64,000 nucleotides of DNA from Halobacillus fulvus (GCA_004078665.1 SCFO01000001.1:398377-462376); one strand, 5' to 3'; positions 38,232-47,330 are shown, counted from the first letter of the stretch. The notes: generated by a model from the letters alone, not told the origin. A program made the numbers and translations.

Positions 38232-39182
38232 ATGAAAATTGGATATCGAACGATTAAAACAGCGCTGGGGACCCCGATTGCCATTTGGATTGCTCAACTG
38301 TTGCAGCTTGAGAATTTTGCTTCAGCCGGGATTTTGACGATATTGTGTATTCAGATCACACGAAAAAAATCCTTTTTATCTGCCTGGCACAGGTTCGCAG
38401 CGTGTTTGATTGCGATGCTGTTTTCCTATATATTCTTTGAGTTGATTGGTTATCATCCTCTTGCAATTGGGCTGATGTTATTCGCTTTTATTCCTGTAAC
38501 CGTCTGGTTAAAGCTTACGCCTGGGATTGTCACGAGTTCTGTCATCATTCTTCATTTATATGGATCAGGATCGATTGGATGGGGAATCGTCTGGAATGAG
38601 ATTGTCTTAATAACAGTCGGAATCGGGACAGCCCTTTTATTAAATCTATATATGCCGAGTCTTGAGAAGAAATTGGAAGAGTATCAGCAGGATATCGAAC
38701 ATAATTTCTCGCTGATTCTTAAAGAAATTGCGACGTTTTTAAGGGAAGGCTCGGAAGTGTGGACTGGGCGCGAACTTACACATACGGCAGAAATTCTCGA
38801 AAAAGCGAAGTCTTTAGCATTCAGGGATGTAGAAAACCACTTGTTACGCACTCATAACCAGTATTATCATTACTTCCATATGCGAACCAAACAATTCGAG
38901 CTGCTAGAACGTATGCTGCCGCTTGTCAGTCGAATTTCGACGTCTTATGATCATGCCTTCAAGATAGGAGATTTCTTTGACGATCTCTCAGAAGCCGTCC
39001 ATCCCGGGAATACCGCTGTGATCTACTTGCAAAAATTGAAACAACTGAAGCAAGAGTTCCGAGAAGATGAGCTTCCTTTGACACGAGAAGAGTTTGAAGC
39101 GCGTGCCAGCCTGTTTCATTTGATGAATGAGATCGAAGAATACCTGATCATTAAACGCTCCTTTAAAAAGAGTGATGTATAA
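38232..39182 (+). CDS. yqjA: Aromatic acid exporter family protein YqjA
   Basis: The start at ATG 38232 (MKIGYRTIKTALG) follows GTTGAGGTG; the upstream extension would cross the brxB terminator. The product has 316 residues. The N-terminal half has about five transmembrane helices (residues 10-145). The C-terminal half is a soluble helical domain (YqjA C-terminal type) with LPLTREEFEARA near the end. It resembles the ArAE/FUSC exporter family; substrate unknown. Confidence 0.9.
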   Translation: MKIGYRTIKTALGTPIAIWIAQLLQLENFASAGILTILCIQITRKKSFLSAWHRFAACLIAMLFSYIFFELIGYHPLAIGLMLFAFIPVTVWLKLTPGIVTSSVIILHLYGSGSIGWGIVWNEIVLITVGIGTALLLNLYMPSLEKKLEEYQQDIEHNFSLILKEIATFLREGSEVWTGRELTHTAEILEKAKSLAFRDVENHLLRTHNQYYHYFHMRTKQFELLERMLPLVSRISTSYDHAFKIGDFFDDLSEAVHPGNTAVIYLQKLKQLKQEFREDELPLTREEFEARASLFHLMNEIEEYLIIKRSFKKSDV

Positions 39183-39229
39183 CGATGCGAGGACTAGGGG
39201 AAGTTAGAGGAAAATGAGGATGACAACAA

Positions 39230-39763
39230 ATGCGAATGTTCACATTGGTCCTATTGATCGTCAGCTCTCTCTTACCTCCATCGATTCAAGACAGTGCTGT
39301 GATCATTGTTAATAAATCAAGTCATGAAGTCGCTCTCTTTTCGGATGGAAAAAAAGTCTTTCAAGCCCCTGCCGCTGTTGGTAAAACGGAGAAATTGACG
39401 CCAGAAGGTCAGTTTCGGGTGAAGGTGAAGGCTGTTAACCCTTATTATCGAAAGAAAAACATTCCTGGTGGAGACCCTAGAAACCCCCTAGGCAGCCGTT
39501 GGATCGGATTTGATGCCAAAGGAACAGATGGCCGAATATACGGGATTCACGGAACCAATCAGCCGTCATCTATCGGGAAGTCCGTTTCTGCCGGGTGTAT
39601 CCGTCTTGCAAATCAAGAGGTAGAAAAGTTATATGATCTTGTTTCAGAAGGAACAGAAGTCGTGATTGTCAGCAGTCCAAAGACGATGCAGGAGTTATAT
39701 GAAAAGTGGCATCAACAAAAATTACAGCACTGGCTCATGAAAAAACCAGGTACAGCTTCTTAG
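39230..39763 (+). CDS. Secreted L,D-transpeptidase (YkuD domain)
   Basis: 177 residues. An N-terminal hydrophobic signal (about 3-18) precedes the YkuD catalytic domain. The conserved GIHGTN histidine and the SAGCIRL catalytic cysteine motif are both present. Such enzymes form 3-3 cross-links in peptidoglycan or attach proteins to it; in spore formers some act during spore wall formation. It lies in the position where B. subtilis has yqjB, but I see no grounds to equate them. Confidence 0.9.
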   Translation: MRMFTLVLLIVSSLLPPSIQDSAVIIVNKSSHEVALFSDGKKVFQAPAAVGKTEKLTPEGQFRVKVKAVNPYYRKKNIPGGDPRNPLGSRWIGFDAKGTDGRIYGIHGTNQPSSIGKSVSAGCIRLANQEVEKLYDLVSEGTEVVIVSSPKTMQELYEKWHQQKLQHWLMKKPGTAS

Positions 39764-39785
39764 CTGATACCTGGTTTTCTTGTCT
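39750..39785. terminator. Bidirectional terminator between convergent genes
   Basis: ACCAGGTA-CAGC / GCTG-ATACCTGGT with T and A runs outside. It serves the L,D-transpeptidase gene and the small minus-strand gene. Confidence 0.75.
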
Positions 39786-39902
39786 TTATAGAAAATACGT
39801 CGCTCCCATTAATAACGAAGAGAGTAGCATAGAAAAAATCATGATATAAATGATCACTTTCATGCGTTTTTCACGTTTTGATCGTTTTCTTTGTGTTGCC
39901 AA
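39786..39902 (-). CDS. 38-residue membrane miniprotein, Prli42-like
   Basis: Too short for most gene callers. The TTG start at 39902 is supported by AAGGAGG on the minus strand, 9 nt upstream. The product has a basic N terminus (MATQRKRSKREKRMK) and one transmembrane helix with IMIFSMLLSSLLMG. This is the layout of the stressosome-anchoring miniprotein Prli42 of Listeria and Bacillus: Lys/Arg-rich head, then a helix with M..S.LL.G. The assignment is by pattern only. A terminator lies right at its 3' end. Confidence 0.7.
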   Translation of the reverse strand: MATQRKRSKREKRMKVIIYIMIFSMLLSSLLMGATYFL

Positions 39903-39958
39903 GGTCGATAACCTCCTTCTCAGTCAATCCTACGAACATTTTACCGAAAAAACTGAAT

Positions 39959-39987
39959 TTGGACAAGTGAAGGAAATGAATTACAAT
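39959..39987 (+). promoter_or_regulatory. Sigma-A promoter of the methylmalonyl-CoA mutase operon
   Basis: TTGGAC (39959-39964) and TACAAT (39982-39987) are separated by exactly 17 nt. Confidence 0.7.
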
Positions 39988-40015
39988 AGAATTGATCCTA
40001 AAAAAATTCATACAA

Positions 40016-40029
40016 AGTAAGCGCTTCAT
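40016..40029 (+). promoter_or_regulatory. cre-like CcpA site downstream of the mutase promoter
   Basis: AGTAAGCGCTTCAT matches the catabolite-responsive consensus TGWAARCGYTWNCW at 12 of 14 positions. It lies about 20 nt after the predicted transcription start, a place where CcpA blocks elongation or initiation. Confidence 0.5.
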
Positions 40030-40075
40030 TTCTGGTAAAATAGAAGAGGAACGATTCATGGAGGGGGCTAAGATA

Positions 40076-41731
40076 ATGACGGAACATCCTGAATATAACA
40101 CAGCTAAAAAAGCATGGGAATCTGATGTCGAAAAAACTACTGATCGCTTCCCAGAAAGAAAAGACCAATTTCAGACAAGCTCTGAACTCGAAATCGATCG
40201 TCTCTACACTCCCGAAGTAGCAGATGAACGTTACATAAATGAGCTGGGTTTTCCTGGCCAATACCCCTATACAAGAGGGATTCAGCCTACGATGTATAGG
40301 AGCCGGTACTGGACGATGCGTCAGTATGCGGGGTTCGGGTCGGCAGAAGAAACGAATGAGAGGTTCCGGTATTTACTTGAGCAAGGACAGACCGGGTTGT
40401 CTGTTGCTTTCGACCTCCCGACTCAAATTGGCTACGATTCGGACGATCCGATGGCAGATGGCGAGGTTGGGAAAGTCGGAGTCGCCATCGATTCGTTAAA
40501 AGATATGGAACAGCTGTTTGATCAGATTCCATTAGATCGTGTCAGTACATCGATGACGATCAATGCCCCTGCTTCTATATTACTTGCGATGTATATCGCA
40601 GTTGGCGAAAAACAAGGAGTGGCGGCAGATAAACTAACGGGTACGATTCAAAATGATATTTTGAAAGAATACATTGCGAGAGGAACCTATATTTATCCGC
40701 CGAAGCCTTCGATGCGGCTAATTACCGATATTTTTGCTTATTGTCAGGAGCATGCGCCTAAATTCAATACCATTAGTATCTCCGGCTATCATATCCGGGA
40801 GGCAGGCTCGACAGCCGTTCAGGAAGTGGCCTTCACCCTCGCAAATGGTATGGCGTATGTAGATGCAGCAATTGAAGCAGGTCTTGAAGTGGATCAATTT
40901 GCGCCAAGACTGGCCTTTTTCTTTAATGCGCACAATCAGTTCTTTGAAGAAGCAGCCAAGTTCAGGGCAGCACGCCGGATGTGGGCGAAGATAATGAAAG
41001 AGCATTACGGAGCGACAAATCCGAAGAGCTGTAAACTTAGATTCCATACGCAAACCGGAGGAAGTACATTGACTGCACAACAGCCTGATAACAATATTGT
41101 GCGAGTAACCTTGCAAGCGCTTGCAGCAGTTATGGGAGGCACCCAAAGTCTCCACACGAATTCGAGGGACGAAGCGTTGGCCTTGCCTACAGAGGAATCC
41201 GCTAGAATCGCACTAAGGACCCAACAGATTATAGCGAATGAAAGTGGGGTAGCTGATACGATTGATCCGCTTGGAGGCTCATATTATGTCGAGTCCCTGA
41301 CCGATCAAATTGAGAAAGAAGCCAAAGCCTACATGGAGAGAATTCAGGAAATTGGAGGCGCTGTACAAGCAGTCGAAGAAGGGTTCATGCAGCGGGAGAT
41401 TCATAAATCAGCCTATGACGCTCAGAAGAAATTGGAGTCTAAAGAAGAGGTTGTCGTCGGACTGAATGAATATCAGATTGAAGAGGACATTCATCAGGAC
41501 CTATTGCGAGTCGATGAAGCCTTGGAAAAATCCCAAATAGAGAAAACCGTACAAGTGCGGGATGAACGTGATCAGGAAGCAGTGGAACGGTGTCTCCGTG
41601 GACTTAGACAGGCGGCAAAAGGATCTGACAACGTCATGCCGCATATCGTAGAAGCTGTGAAAGCATACGCCACCGTAGGAGAAATTGCCAACGTACTCCG
41701 TGAAGAATTCGGTGAGTACACAGGGATGTAG
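40076..41731 (+). CDS. mutB: Methylmalonyl-CoA mutase, catalytic (TIM-barrel) subunit
   Basis: The start at ATG 40076 ([14 protein letters not shown]) follows GGAGGGGG by about 8 nt; the longer frame from 39992 lacks support. The product has 551 residues: only the substrate-binding TIM barrel, without the C-terminal B12 domain, which is encoded by the next gene. The motif TMRQYAGFG keeps the tyrosine, and [11 protein letters not shown] the arginine, that mark methylmalonyl-CoA rather than isobutyryl-CoA mutases. It converts (R)-methylmalonyl-CoA to succinyl-CoA. Confidence 0.93.
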   Translation: MTEHPEYNTAKKAWESDVEKTTDRFPERKDQFQTSSELEIDRLYTPEVADERYINELGFPGQYPYTRGIQPTMYRSRYWTMRQYAGFGSAEETNERFRYLLEQGQTGLSVAFDLPTQIGYDSDDPMADGEVGKVGVAIDSLKDMEQLFDQIPLDRVSTSMTINAPASILLAMYIAVGEKQGVAADKLTGTIQNDILKEYIARGTYIYPPKPSMRLITDIFAYCQEHAPKFNTISISGYHIREAGSTAVQEVAFTLANGMAYVDAAIEAGLEVDQFAPRLAFFFNAHNQFFEEAAKFRAARRMWAKIMKEHYGATNPKSCKLRFHTQTGGSTLTAQQPDNNIVRVTLQALAAVMGGTQSLHTNSRDEALALPTEESARIALRTQQIIANESGVADTIDPLGGSYYVESLTDQIEKEAKAYMERIQEIGGAVQAVEEGFMQREIHKSAYDAQKKLESKEEVVVGLNEYQIEEDIHQDLLRVDEALEKSQIEKTVQVRDERDQEAVERCLRGLRQAAKGSDNVMPHIVEAVKAYATVGEIANVLREEFGEYTGM

Positions 41732-41743
41732 GAAAGGATGTTG

Positions 41744-42553
41744 ATGATGAAGCCAATACGAGTATTAATCGCGAAGCCTGGACTAGATGGTCATGACCGC
41801 GGGGCGTTGATCATTGCCCAGGCCCTGAGAGACCATGGGATGGAAGTCATTTATACCGGATTAAGGCAATCCGCTATCCAAATCGCCAGGGCAGCCGTTC
41901 AGGAGGATGTCGATGTCATCGGCCTTTCCTCTTTATCAGGAGCCCATAAATCCCTATTCCCTAAAGTCATGACGGCCCTAAAAGAGCAGGGAGCGGACGA
42001 TATCCCAGTCATCGGAGGAGGCGTCATACCCGCTGAAGATATTCCGTTTTTGGAAGAAGCGGGAGTAGCAAAAATTTTCACAAGTGGCTCCCCAACTAAG
42101 GATATTGCTGTGTTCATTGAGAAACTTGTTCGTAAAGAAACGTTGGAACCCCCTAAGAAAATCGCTCATATCGGAATTGCAGTTAAAAGTATCGAGGACG
42201 CCCTTCCTTTCTATCAGAACAGTCTTGGACTCCCATTAAAAGGTGTGGAAGAAGTCGAAACCGAACAGGTCCGCGTTGCTTTTTTGAAAATCGGGGAAAC
42301 GATGCTGGAGTTGCTAGAGCCATTACAGGATACCTCTCCGATTCATACATTCCTCGAAAAAAGAGGAGAAGGCATTCACCACATCGCTTTTGAAGTGGAG
42401 GATATTGAAGAACGTCTCGCGCAATATAAGAGCCAGGGAATTCGCTTAATTCATGAAGAGCCGAAAACGGGTGCCCACGACAGTCAAATCGCATTTTTGC
42501 ATCCGAAAGCCGCGAATGGTGTATTAGTGGAGTTATGTCAGCCTAAGGAGTGA
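41744..42553 (+). CDS. Fusion of mutase B12-binding subunit and methylmalonyl-CoA epimerase
   Basis: The start is put at ATG 41744, 6 nt after GGAAAGG; ATG 41738 abuts the SD and ATG 41747 is also possible. The product has 269 residues. Residues 1-130 are a cobalamin-binding domain with DGHDRG (cobalt-ligating histidine), SSLSGAH and GGGVIP. Residues 135-269 are a VOC-fold epimerase with metal ligands in HIGIAV, HHIAFE and LVELCQP. One polypeptide thus supplies both the B12 half of the split mutase and the racemising step before it. Confidence 0.9.
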   Translation: MMKPIRVLIAKPGLDGHDRGALIIAQALRDHGMEVIYTGLRQSAIQIARAAVQEDVDVIGLSSLSGAHKSLFPKVMTALKEQGADDIPVIGGGVIPAEDIPFLEEAGVAKIFTSGSPTKDIAVFIEKLVRKETLEPPKKIAHIGIAVKSIEDALPFYQNSLGLPLKGVEEVETEQVRVAFLKIGETMLELLEPLQDTSPIHTFLEKRGEGIHHIAFEVEDIEERLAQYKSQGIRLIHEEPKTGAHDSQIAFLHPKAANGVLVELCQPKE

Positions 42554-42559
42554 GGATGA

Positions 42560-44107
42560 GTGGATATTTTTGATAAAATCAATGAGTTGTATGATAAACG
42601 CCGGCAGGTCCAGTTAGGCGGTGGTGATGAACGAATCGATAAGCAGCACGATAAGGGGAAATGGACAGCGCGGGAACGGATTGAATATCTGTTGGATGAA
42701 GGAACGTTCGTCGAGTTGAATCCCTTTATTGAGCATCGACACGACGCCTACGGTATGGATGGTAAACAGGCACCGGGCGAAGGGGTTGTCACGGGGTACG
42801 GCAAAATAGATGGGCGTCCAGTTTATTTGTTTGCTCAGGACTTTACGGTGTACGGCGGAGCTCTCGGGGAAATGCACGGGAAGAAAATTGCTGCCGTCAT
42901 GGATTTAGCTGTGAAAAGCGGTACGCCCTTCATCGGGTTGAATGACTCAGGGGGCGCGAGAATCCAGGAAGGGGTATCTTCACTAGATGGGTATGGTCAT
43001 GTGTTTTACAGAAATTCGATCTACTCTGGTGTCATTCCGCAAATTTCCGTCATCATGGGTCCTTGTGCAGGGGGAGCCGTTTACTCTCCGGCGATTACCG
43101 ATTTTGTCATCATGGTAGAGAAGACGTCCCAAATGTTCATCACGGGCCCTAAAGTGATTGAAACCGTAACGGGAGAACAGATTTCTGCAGAAGACCTGGG
43201 AGGAGCAGCCGTCCATAACCGACTAAGTGGAAATGCTCACCTTAAAACGAAGAATGAAGAGGAAGCTTTGGATGCTGTAAAAAATCTCGTCAGTTATCTA
43301 CCTGCTAATAACAAAGAAAAACCGCCGGTTGCTGAATATACGGAAGATGACGATTACCGCCCGAATATTACAGATAAAATTCCATTCAATCCGGTTCGCC
43401 CGTATGATGTCCGCGTCATCATCGATGAAGTGGTTGACTCTCAATCGTTCTTCGAGATCCACGAAGACTTTGCCAAAAATATTGTCGTAGGTTTTGCCCG
43501 CTTGAAAGGGAAGACGGTCGGACTCATCTGTAACCAGCCGAAATACATGGCGGGTGGTTTGGATATTGACTCTAGCGACAAAGCGGCTCGTTTCATCCGC
43601 TTCTGTGATTCTTTCAATATCCCGCTGATTACTTTCGAAGATGTCACCGGCTTTTTCCCTGGAATTAAGCAGGAACATGGGGGGATCATTAGACACGGGG
43701 CGAAAATCCTTTATGCTTATTCCGAAGCGACCGTACCTAAATTGACCGTCATCACGAGGAAAGCATACGGAGGGGCTTATGTCGCCTTGAATAGTAAATC
43801 AATCGGTGCCGATTTAGTGTATGCGTGGCCGAACGCTGAAATCGCCGTTATGGGACCGGAAGGCGCGGCGAACATTATTTTTGCGAAAGAAATTAAAGAA
43901 AGTGAGCAACCGGAAGAAACGCGCCAGCAGAAAATCGAAGAGTACCGAGAGCGGTTTGCCAATCCCTATGTCGCGGCCGGATTGGGAATGGTGGATGACG
44001 TCATTGATCCGAGAGAAACGAGGCAAGCTCTCATTCGCTCGCTCGACATGCTCGAACATAAACAAGAAGACCGTCCAGCGAAGAAACATGGGAACATTCC
44101 TCTCTAA
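42560..44107 (+). CDS. yqjD: Propionyl-CoA (acyl-CoA) carboxylase carboxyltransferase beta chain
   Basis: 515 residues with a GTG start, 6 nt after the fusion gene. Crotonase-like carboxyltransferase halves with SGGARIQEGVSSLDGYG and MGPEGAANIIF. It transfers carboxyl from biotin to propionyl-CoA, giving methylmalonyl-CoA for the neighbouring epimerase and mutase. No biotin carboxylase or carrier is encoded nearby, so it probably uses AccC/AccB or a distant pair. Corresponds to B. subtilis yqjD. Confidence 0.93.
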   Translation: MDIFDKINELYDKRRQVQLGGGDERIDKQHDKGKWTARERIEYLLDEGTFVELNPFIEHRHDAYGMDGKQAPGEGVVTGYGKIDGRPVYLFAQDFTVYGGALGEMHGKKIAAVMDLAVKSGTPFIGLNDSGGARIQEGVSSLDGYGHVFYRNSIYSGVIPQISVIMGPCAGGAVYSPAITDFVIMVEKTSQMFITGPKVIETVTGEQISAEDLGGAAVHNRLSGNAHLKTKNEEEALDAVKNLVSYLPANNKEKPPVAEYTEDDDYRPNITDKIPFNPVRPYDVRVIIDEVVDSQSFFEIHEDFAKNIVVGFARLKGKTVGLICNQPKYMAGGLDIDSSDKAARFIRFCDSFNIPLITFEDVTGFFPGIKQEHGGIIRHGAKILYAYSEATVPKLTVITRKAYGGAYVALNSKSIGADLVYAWPNAEIAVMGPEGAANIIFAKEIKESEQPEETRQQKIEEYRERFANPYVAAGLGMVDDVIDPRETRQALIRSLDMLEHKQEDRPAKKHGNIPL

Positions 44108-44176
44108 TTGACAGGTCAGCCCCGTTCCGATAACGTACTAAGAGGAACGGGTTACATATGAAGGAGGATCATCATT

Positions 44177-45301
44177 ATGGTAGCAATCAACAAACAACGT
44201 CTCTTGGACGAATTTTTAGAACTGGTTCAGATTGATTCTGAAACGAAAGAAGAAGCCGCAATCGCACGCGTATTAAAAGAAAAATTTGAAACTCTTGGAC
44301 TTGAAGTGCTTGAAGATCAGGCGATGGAGAAGACTGGGCATGGTGCGAACAATTTGATTTGTAACCTGAAGGGTAGCAAATCAGACGCTGATCCGATTTA
44401 TTTCACATCGCATATGGATACGGTCGTCCCTGGAAAAGGAATCAAGCCTTCGATTGAAGATGGTTACGTGATCACGGATGGAACGACGATCCTAGGAGCA
44501 GATGATAAAGCCGGTGTCGCCGCGATTTTGGAAGCGATCCGTTCTCTCAGTGAGCAAGAGGTTGAGCATGGGGATTTGCAGTTTGTCATTACGGTTGGGG
44601 AAGAGAGTGGACTGGTTGGAGCAAAAGCTCTAGACAGCTCTCTACTGAAAGCAAAGTATGGGTATGCGCTCGACAGTGATGGGCAAGTCGGAAACATTAT
44701 TATCTCGGCTCCTACTCAAGCGAAAATCAATGCCATCGTAAAAGGAAAGACCGCCCATGCCGGAGTAGCACCGGAAAAAGGTGTTTCTGCCATTACACTT
44801 GCGTCCAAAGCGGTCGCAAAAATGCCTCTTGGACGAATTGATGATGAGACGACGGCTAATATCGGACGTTTCGAAGGCGGACAAAAAACGAATATTGTGT
44901 GCGATCATGTAGAAATTTTGGCTGAAGCGCGCTCGCTCGTCCCTGAAAAAATGGAAGCACAAGTGGAAAAAATGAAGAAGGCGTTTGAAGAAACGGCCAA
45001 GGAAATGGGCGGAGAGGTCGAACTGGACATTGATGTCATGTATCCTGGCTTCAAACAGAAAGCAGGAGATCAAGTCGTTGAAGTCGCCCGAGCTGCCGCT
45101 TTATCGATCGGCAGAACGAGTGAACTGTTAACGAGTGGTGGTGGAAGTGATGCGAACATCATCGCCGGTTTCGGCATTCCTACTGTCAACCTTGCTGTAG
45201 GTTACGAAGAAATTCATACAACAAACGAAAGAATGCCTGTTGCTGAGCTTGAGAAAGTAGCAGAACTAGTGACAGCCATCGTTGAGGAAGTAGCCAAATA
45301 A
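44177..45301 (+). CDS. yqjE: M20 family metallopeptidase YqjE (peptidase T-like)
   Basis: 374 residues. Zinc-binding and catalytic motifs: FTSHMDTVVPG, LGADDKAGVAA, GEESGLVGA, and the C-terminal SGGGSDANI with a late histidine in EIHTTNER. There is a dimerisation domain insert (about 180-290). Cytosolic tripeptidase-type exopeptidase; substrate unknown. AAGGAGGATC precedes the ATG. It closes the mutase gene run. Confidence 0.92.
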   Translation: MVAINKQRLLDEFLELVQIDSETKEEAAIARVLKEKFETLGLEVLEDQAMEKTGHGANNLICNLKGSKSDADPIYFTSHMDTVVPGKGIKPSIEDGYVITDGTTILGADDKAGVAAILEAIRSLSEQEVEHGDLQFVITVGEESGLVGAKALDSSLLKAKYGYALDSDGQVGNIIISAPTQAKINAIVKGKTAHAGVAPEKGVSAITLASKAVAKMPLGRIDDETTANIGRFEGGQKTNIVCDHVEILAEARSLVPEKMEAQVEKMKKAFEETAKEMGGEVELDIDVMYPGFKQKAGDQVVEVARAAALSIGRTSELLTSGGGSDANIIAGFGIPTVNLAVGYEEIHTTNERMPVAELEKVAELVTAIVEEVAK

Positions 45302-45304
45302 TCT

Positions 45305-45342
45305 AAAGAAACTCTGCGACTATATAATCGCAGAGTTTCTTT
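45305..45342. terminator. Terminator after yqjE
   Basis: AAAGAAACTCTGCGA / TCGCAGAGTTTCTTT forms a 15-bp stem with a short AT loop. Confidence 0.88.
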
Positions 45343-45367
45343 GCTTCTAAAAGCTTTTTCAATCGAT

Positions 45368-45412
45368 TTGGTCGGCGGGCACTCCATGTTATAATAGAAG
45401 AACAAGAGTTCG
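45368..45412 (+). promoter_or_regulatory. dinB promoter with LexA (SOS) box
   Basis: TTGGTC (45368-45373) and an extended TG-T-TATAAT (-10 at 45390-45395) are 16 nt apart. Overlapping the expected start is AGAACAAGAGTTCG (45399-45412), which fits the B. subtilis LexA box CGAAC-N4-GTTCG except for the first base. Confidence 0.75.
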
Positions 45413-45424
45413 AGAAAAGGACGG

Positions 45425-46678
45425 ATGATCGTGTCGAAATGGTATCCGAAAAACGGCCGAGTGATATTTCATGTAGATATGAACAGCTTTTATGCTTCAG
45501 TCGAAATGGCGTTTGATCCTTCATTAAAAGGAAAGCCTCTTGCGATTGCCGGGAACCCTGAAGAGCGCCGCGGAATTGTGGTGACAAGCAGCTACGAAGC
45601 GAGAAAGTACGGAGTGAAAACGACAATGCCTGTCGGCGAAGCGAAACGGCTTTGTCCTGATTTGCTCGTCATGCGCCCAAATTTTGAGCGATACCGTACA
45701 GCTTCTAAAGAGATGTTTAAAATCCTTTCTGATGTGACGGATTTAGTGCAGCCCGTTTCGATCGATGAAGGGTATATGGATATTACAGGCTGCGCAGAGC
45801 AAGGGTCGCCTCCGGAAATTGCGGAAACCATCCAGAAAAGGATTTATGAGGAGCTGGACCTTCCTTGCAGTATCGGAATTGCTCCAAATAAGTTCCTTGC
45901 TAAGATGGCCTCAGATATGAAGAAGCCGATGGGGATTACCATCTTAAGGAAAAGAGAACTCCCTCAAAAATTATGGCCGCTTCCGATTGAAGACATGTAT
46001 GGAGTCGGAGCGAAAACGGCGGAGAAATTAAGGAAGCTTAACATCGAGACGATCGGAGACTTAGCTGAATATGCCGCTTCCGATTTGAAGCGGATTCTCG
46101 GAATCAACGGGGAGCGCCTGCAAAATCGTGCCAATGGAATCGATCAGCGTCCTGTCGATCCGGAAGCGGTTCACGAATTTAAAAGCATCGGGACGTCCAC
46201 AACACTCCCTCATGATACGACAGACGAAACGGAAATCAGGAGCGTCCTCAGGCGCCTGTCCAAAAAAGTGGAAGCTCGCATGAAAAACAAACGTGTCCTT
46301 GCTAAAAATGTACAGCTCATGATCCGATATCACGACAGGAAAACCGTCACTAGGAGCCGACAGCTTCCGGAATTTATTCATACCGCTGATGAATTGTTCA
46401 ATTACGCGATCATTCTGTTTGATGAACATTGGAATCAAGTTCCGATCCGGCTGTTAGGTGTTACGGCTCAGGATTTGGCAGAAAAATCCGAAGTCACCCA
46501 GCAGCTCGACCTGTTCCATTACGAGGAACATGCCGAAAAAGAAAAACTGTACGACGTTGTCAGTCAATTAACCGATAAATACGGGACCAATCCGTTTATT
46601 AAACTGCAGAACCCTTCACAGCCGAACGTGACGACAAGCTTTCAAAAAGATTTCTTAGATGATTTTAAAAAGGATTAG
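45425..46678 (+). CDS. dinB: DNA polymerase IV (Y family, YqjH/PolY1)
   Basis: 417 residues. Catalytic motifs FHVDMNSFYASVE and SIDEGYMDITG supply the metal-binding Asp and Asp-Glu, PNKFLAKMASD and the helix-hairpin-helix thumb follow, then the little-finger domain. The C-terminal QLDLF is a sliding-clamp-binding motif. It copies past DNA lesions. GTG 45431 is an alternative start with better SD spacing. An SOS box lies in its promoter. Confidence 0.96.
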   Translation: MIVSKWYPKNGRVIFHVDMNSFYASVEMAFDPSLKGKPLAIAGNPEERRGIVVTSSYEARKYGVKTTMPVGEAKRLCPDLLVMRPNFERYRTASKEMFKILSDVTDLVQPVSIDEGYMDITGCAEQGSPPEIAETIQKRIYEELDLPCSIGIAPNKFLAKMASDMKKPMGITILRKRELPQKLWPLPIEDMYGVGAKTAEKLRKLNIETIGDLAEYAASDLKRILGINGERLQNRANGIDQRPVDPEAVHEFKSIGTSTTLPHDTTDETEIRSVLRRLSKKVEARMKNKRVLAKNVQLMIRYHDRKTVTRSRQLPEFIHTADELFNYAIILFDEHWNQVPIRLLGVTAQDLAEKSEVTQQLDLFHYEEHAEKEKLYDVVSQLTDKYGTNPFIKLQNPSQPNVTTSFQKDFLDDFKKD

Positions 46679-46735
46679 TCATGCATGCTCGCCTCGATCT
46701 TTCTCATACTAATGGGGAAGGGAGGCGATTTTTTT

Positions 46736-46876
46736 ATGGGAAAAGATCGTCAGGAAAAGAAATTGAAAAACTCGAAAACCGTACAGTCTGACCGGGACCA
46801 GTCGATCGATTATGCTGGTGCTACAGCACTTGAATCTCCGGAAGAGACCCGGAGAAATGCCAGAGAAAAGGAGTGA
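46736..46876 (+). CDS. Small hydrophilic protein, 46 residues, unknown
   Basis: The start at ATG 46736 (MGKDRQEKKLKNSKT) follows GGGAGGCGA; a longer frame from 46685 adds a hydrophobic stretch with no SD. The protein is highly charged, with a central DQSIDYAGATALESPEETR. It is followed after 5 nt by the spore protein gene sspP, so a role in spores is possible but unproven. I do not recognise the family. Confidence 0.65.
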   Translation: MGKDRQEKKLKNSKTVQSDRDQSIDYAGATALESPEETRRNAREKE

Positions 46877-46881
46877 TCTTC

Positions 46882-47034
46882 ATGACACCAAGACGAATGG
46901 GACCGAAACAAAATCCTGAACCAAACCTTCCTGCATCACCTGACCAGGAATACGGCGTACCACTTAAAGGTTCACATAAAGTAAAGCAGAAAAATCATTC
47001 CAGGCAAAACCAAAAATCCTCCCATGATATGTAG
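46882..47034 (+). CDS. sspP: Small acid-soluble spore protein P
   Basis: 50 residues, too short for many gene callers. AAAAGGAGTGATC precedes the ATG. The C-terminal half, SGS-like KGSHKVKQKNHSRQ followed by NQKSSHDM, closely follows B. subtilis SspP (GSKKVKNRNHTRQ...SSHDM). SspP is a minor SASP made in the forespore under sigma-G. In B. subtilis it lies beside sspO near citB, so this location differs. I saw no clear sigma-G promoter. Confidence 0.85.
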   Translation: MTPRRMGPKQNPEPNLPASPDQEYGVPLKGSHKVKQKNHSRQNQKSSHDM

Positions 47035-47069
47035 TGGGAGAATGATACTTGATTAAAGGAGGCGTAGGC

Positions 47070-47294
47070 ATGGCCGATCATATCGTAGCTGTCAGAAAAG
47101 ATGAACAAGGGCGAATTGTAGAAATGCAGCTCTCCTCTGGTAGCGTTGTTGATTATAAAGAGGCCCATAATATGGCGAGGAACGGATTGATTGAGCGTGT
47201 TCAATTAATCCGAGGAAAAGATGGCAAAGATCATTTACGAAGCATTCCGGATGGTGACCCATCTAACAACTTGGACCAGCTTCCAACCTTCTAA
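47070..47294 (+). CDS. DUF3892 domain protein
   Basis: The start at ATG 47070 (MADHIVAVRKDEQGRI) follows AAAGGAGG. The product has 74 residues and is a single DUF3892 domain with the GSVVDYKEAHNMARNGLIERV core and a RGKDGKDHLRSIPDGD ending typical of that family. Function unknown; soluble. It ends at a strong terminator. Confidence 0.85.
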   Translation: MADHIVAVRKDEQGRIVEMQLSSGSVVDYKEAHNMARNGLIERVQLIRGKDGKDHLRSIPDGDPSNNLDQLPTF

Positions 47295-47330
47295 TAAGAA
47301 GAAGCGACATCATGTCGCTTCTTCTTATTT
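47293..47330. terminator. Terminator after the small gene cluster
   Basis: AATAAGAAGAAGCGACAT / ATGTCGCTTCTTCTTATT, an 18-bp perfect inverted repeat around a single C. Confidence 0.88.

Noticed and set aside
44117-44152. Inverted repeat CCCGTTCC / GGAACGGG between yqjD and yqjE as a terminator
   Set aside because: Long loop and no T-run; may be an RNA hairpin but termination is not supported.
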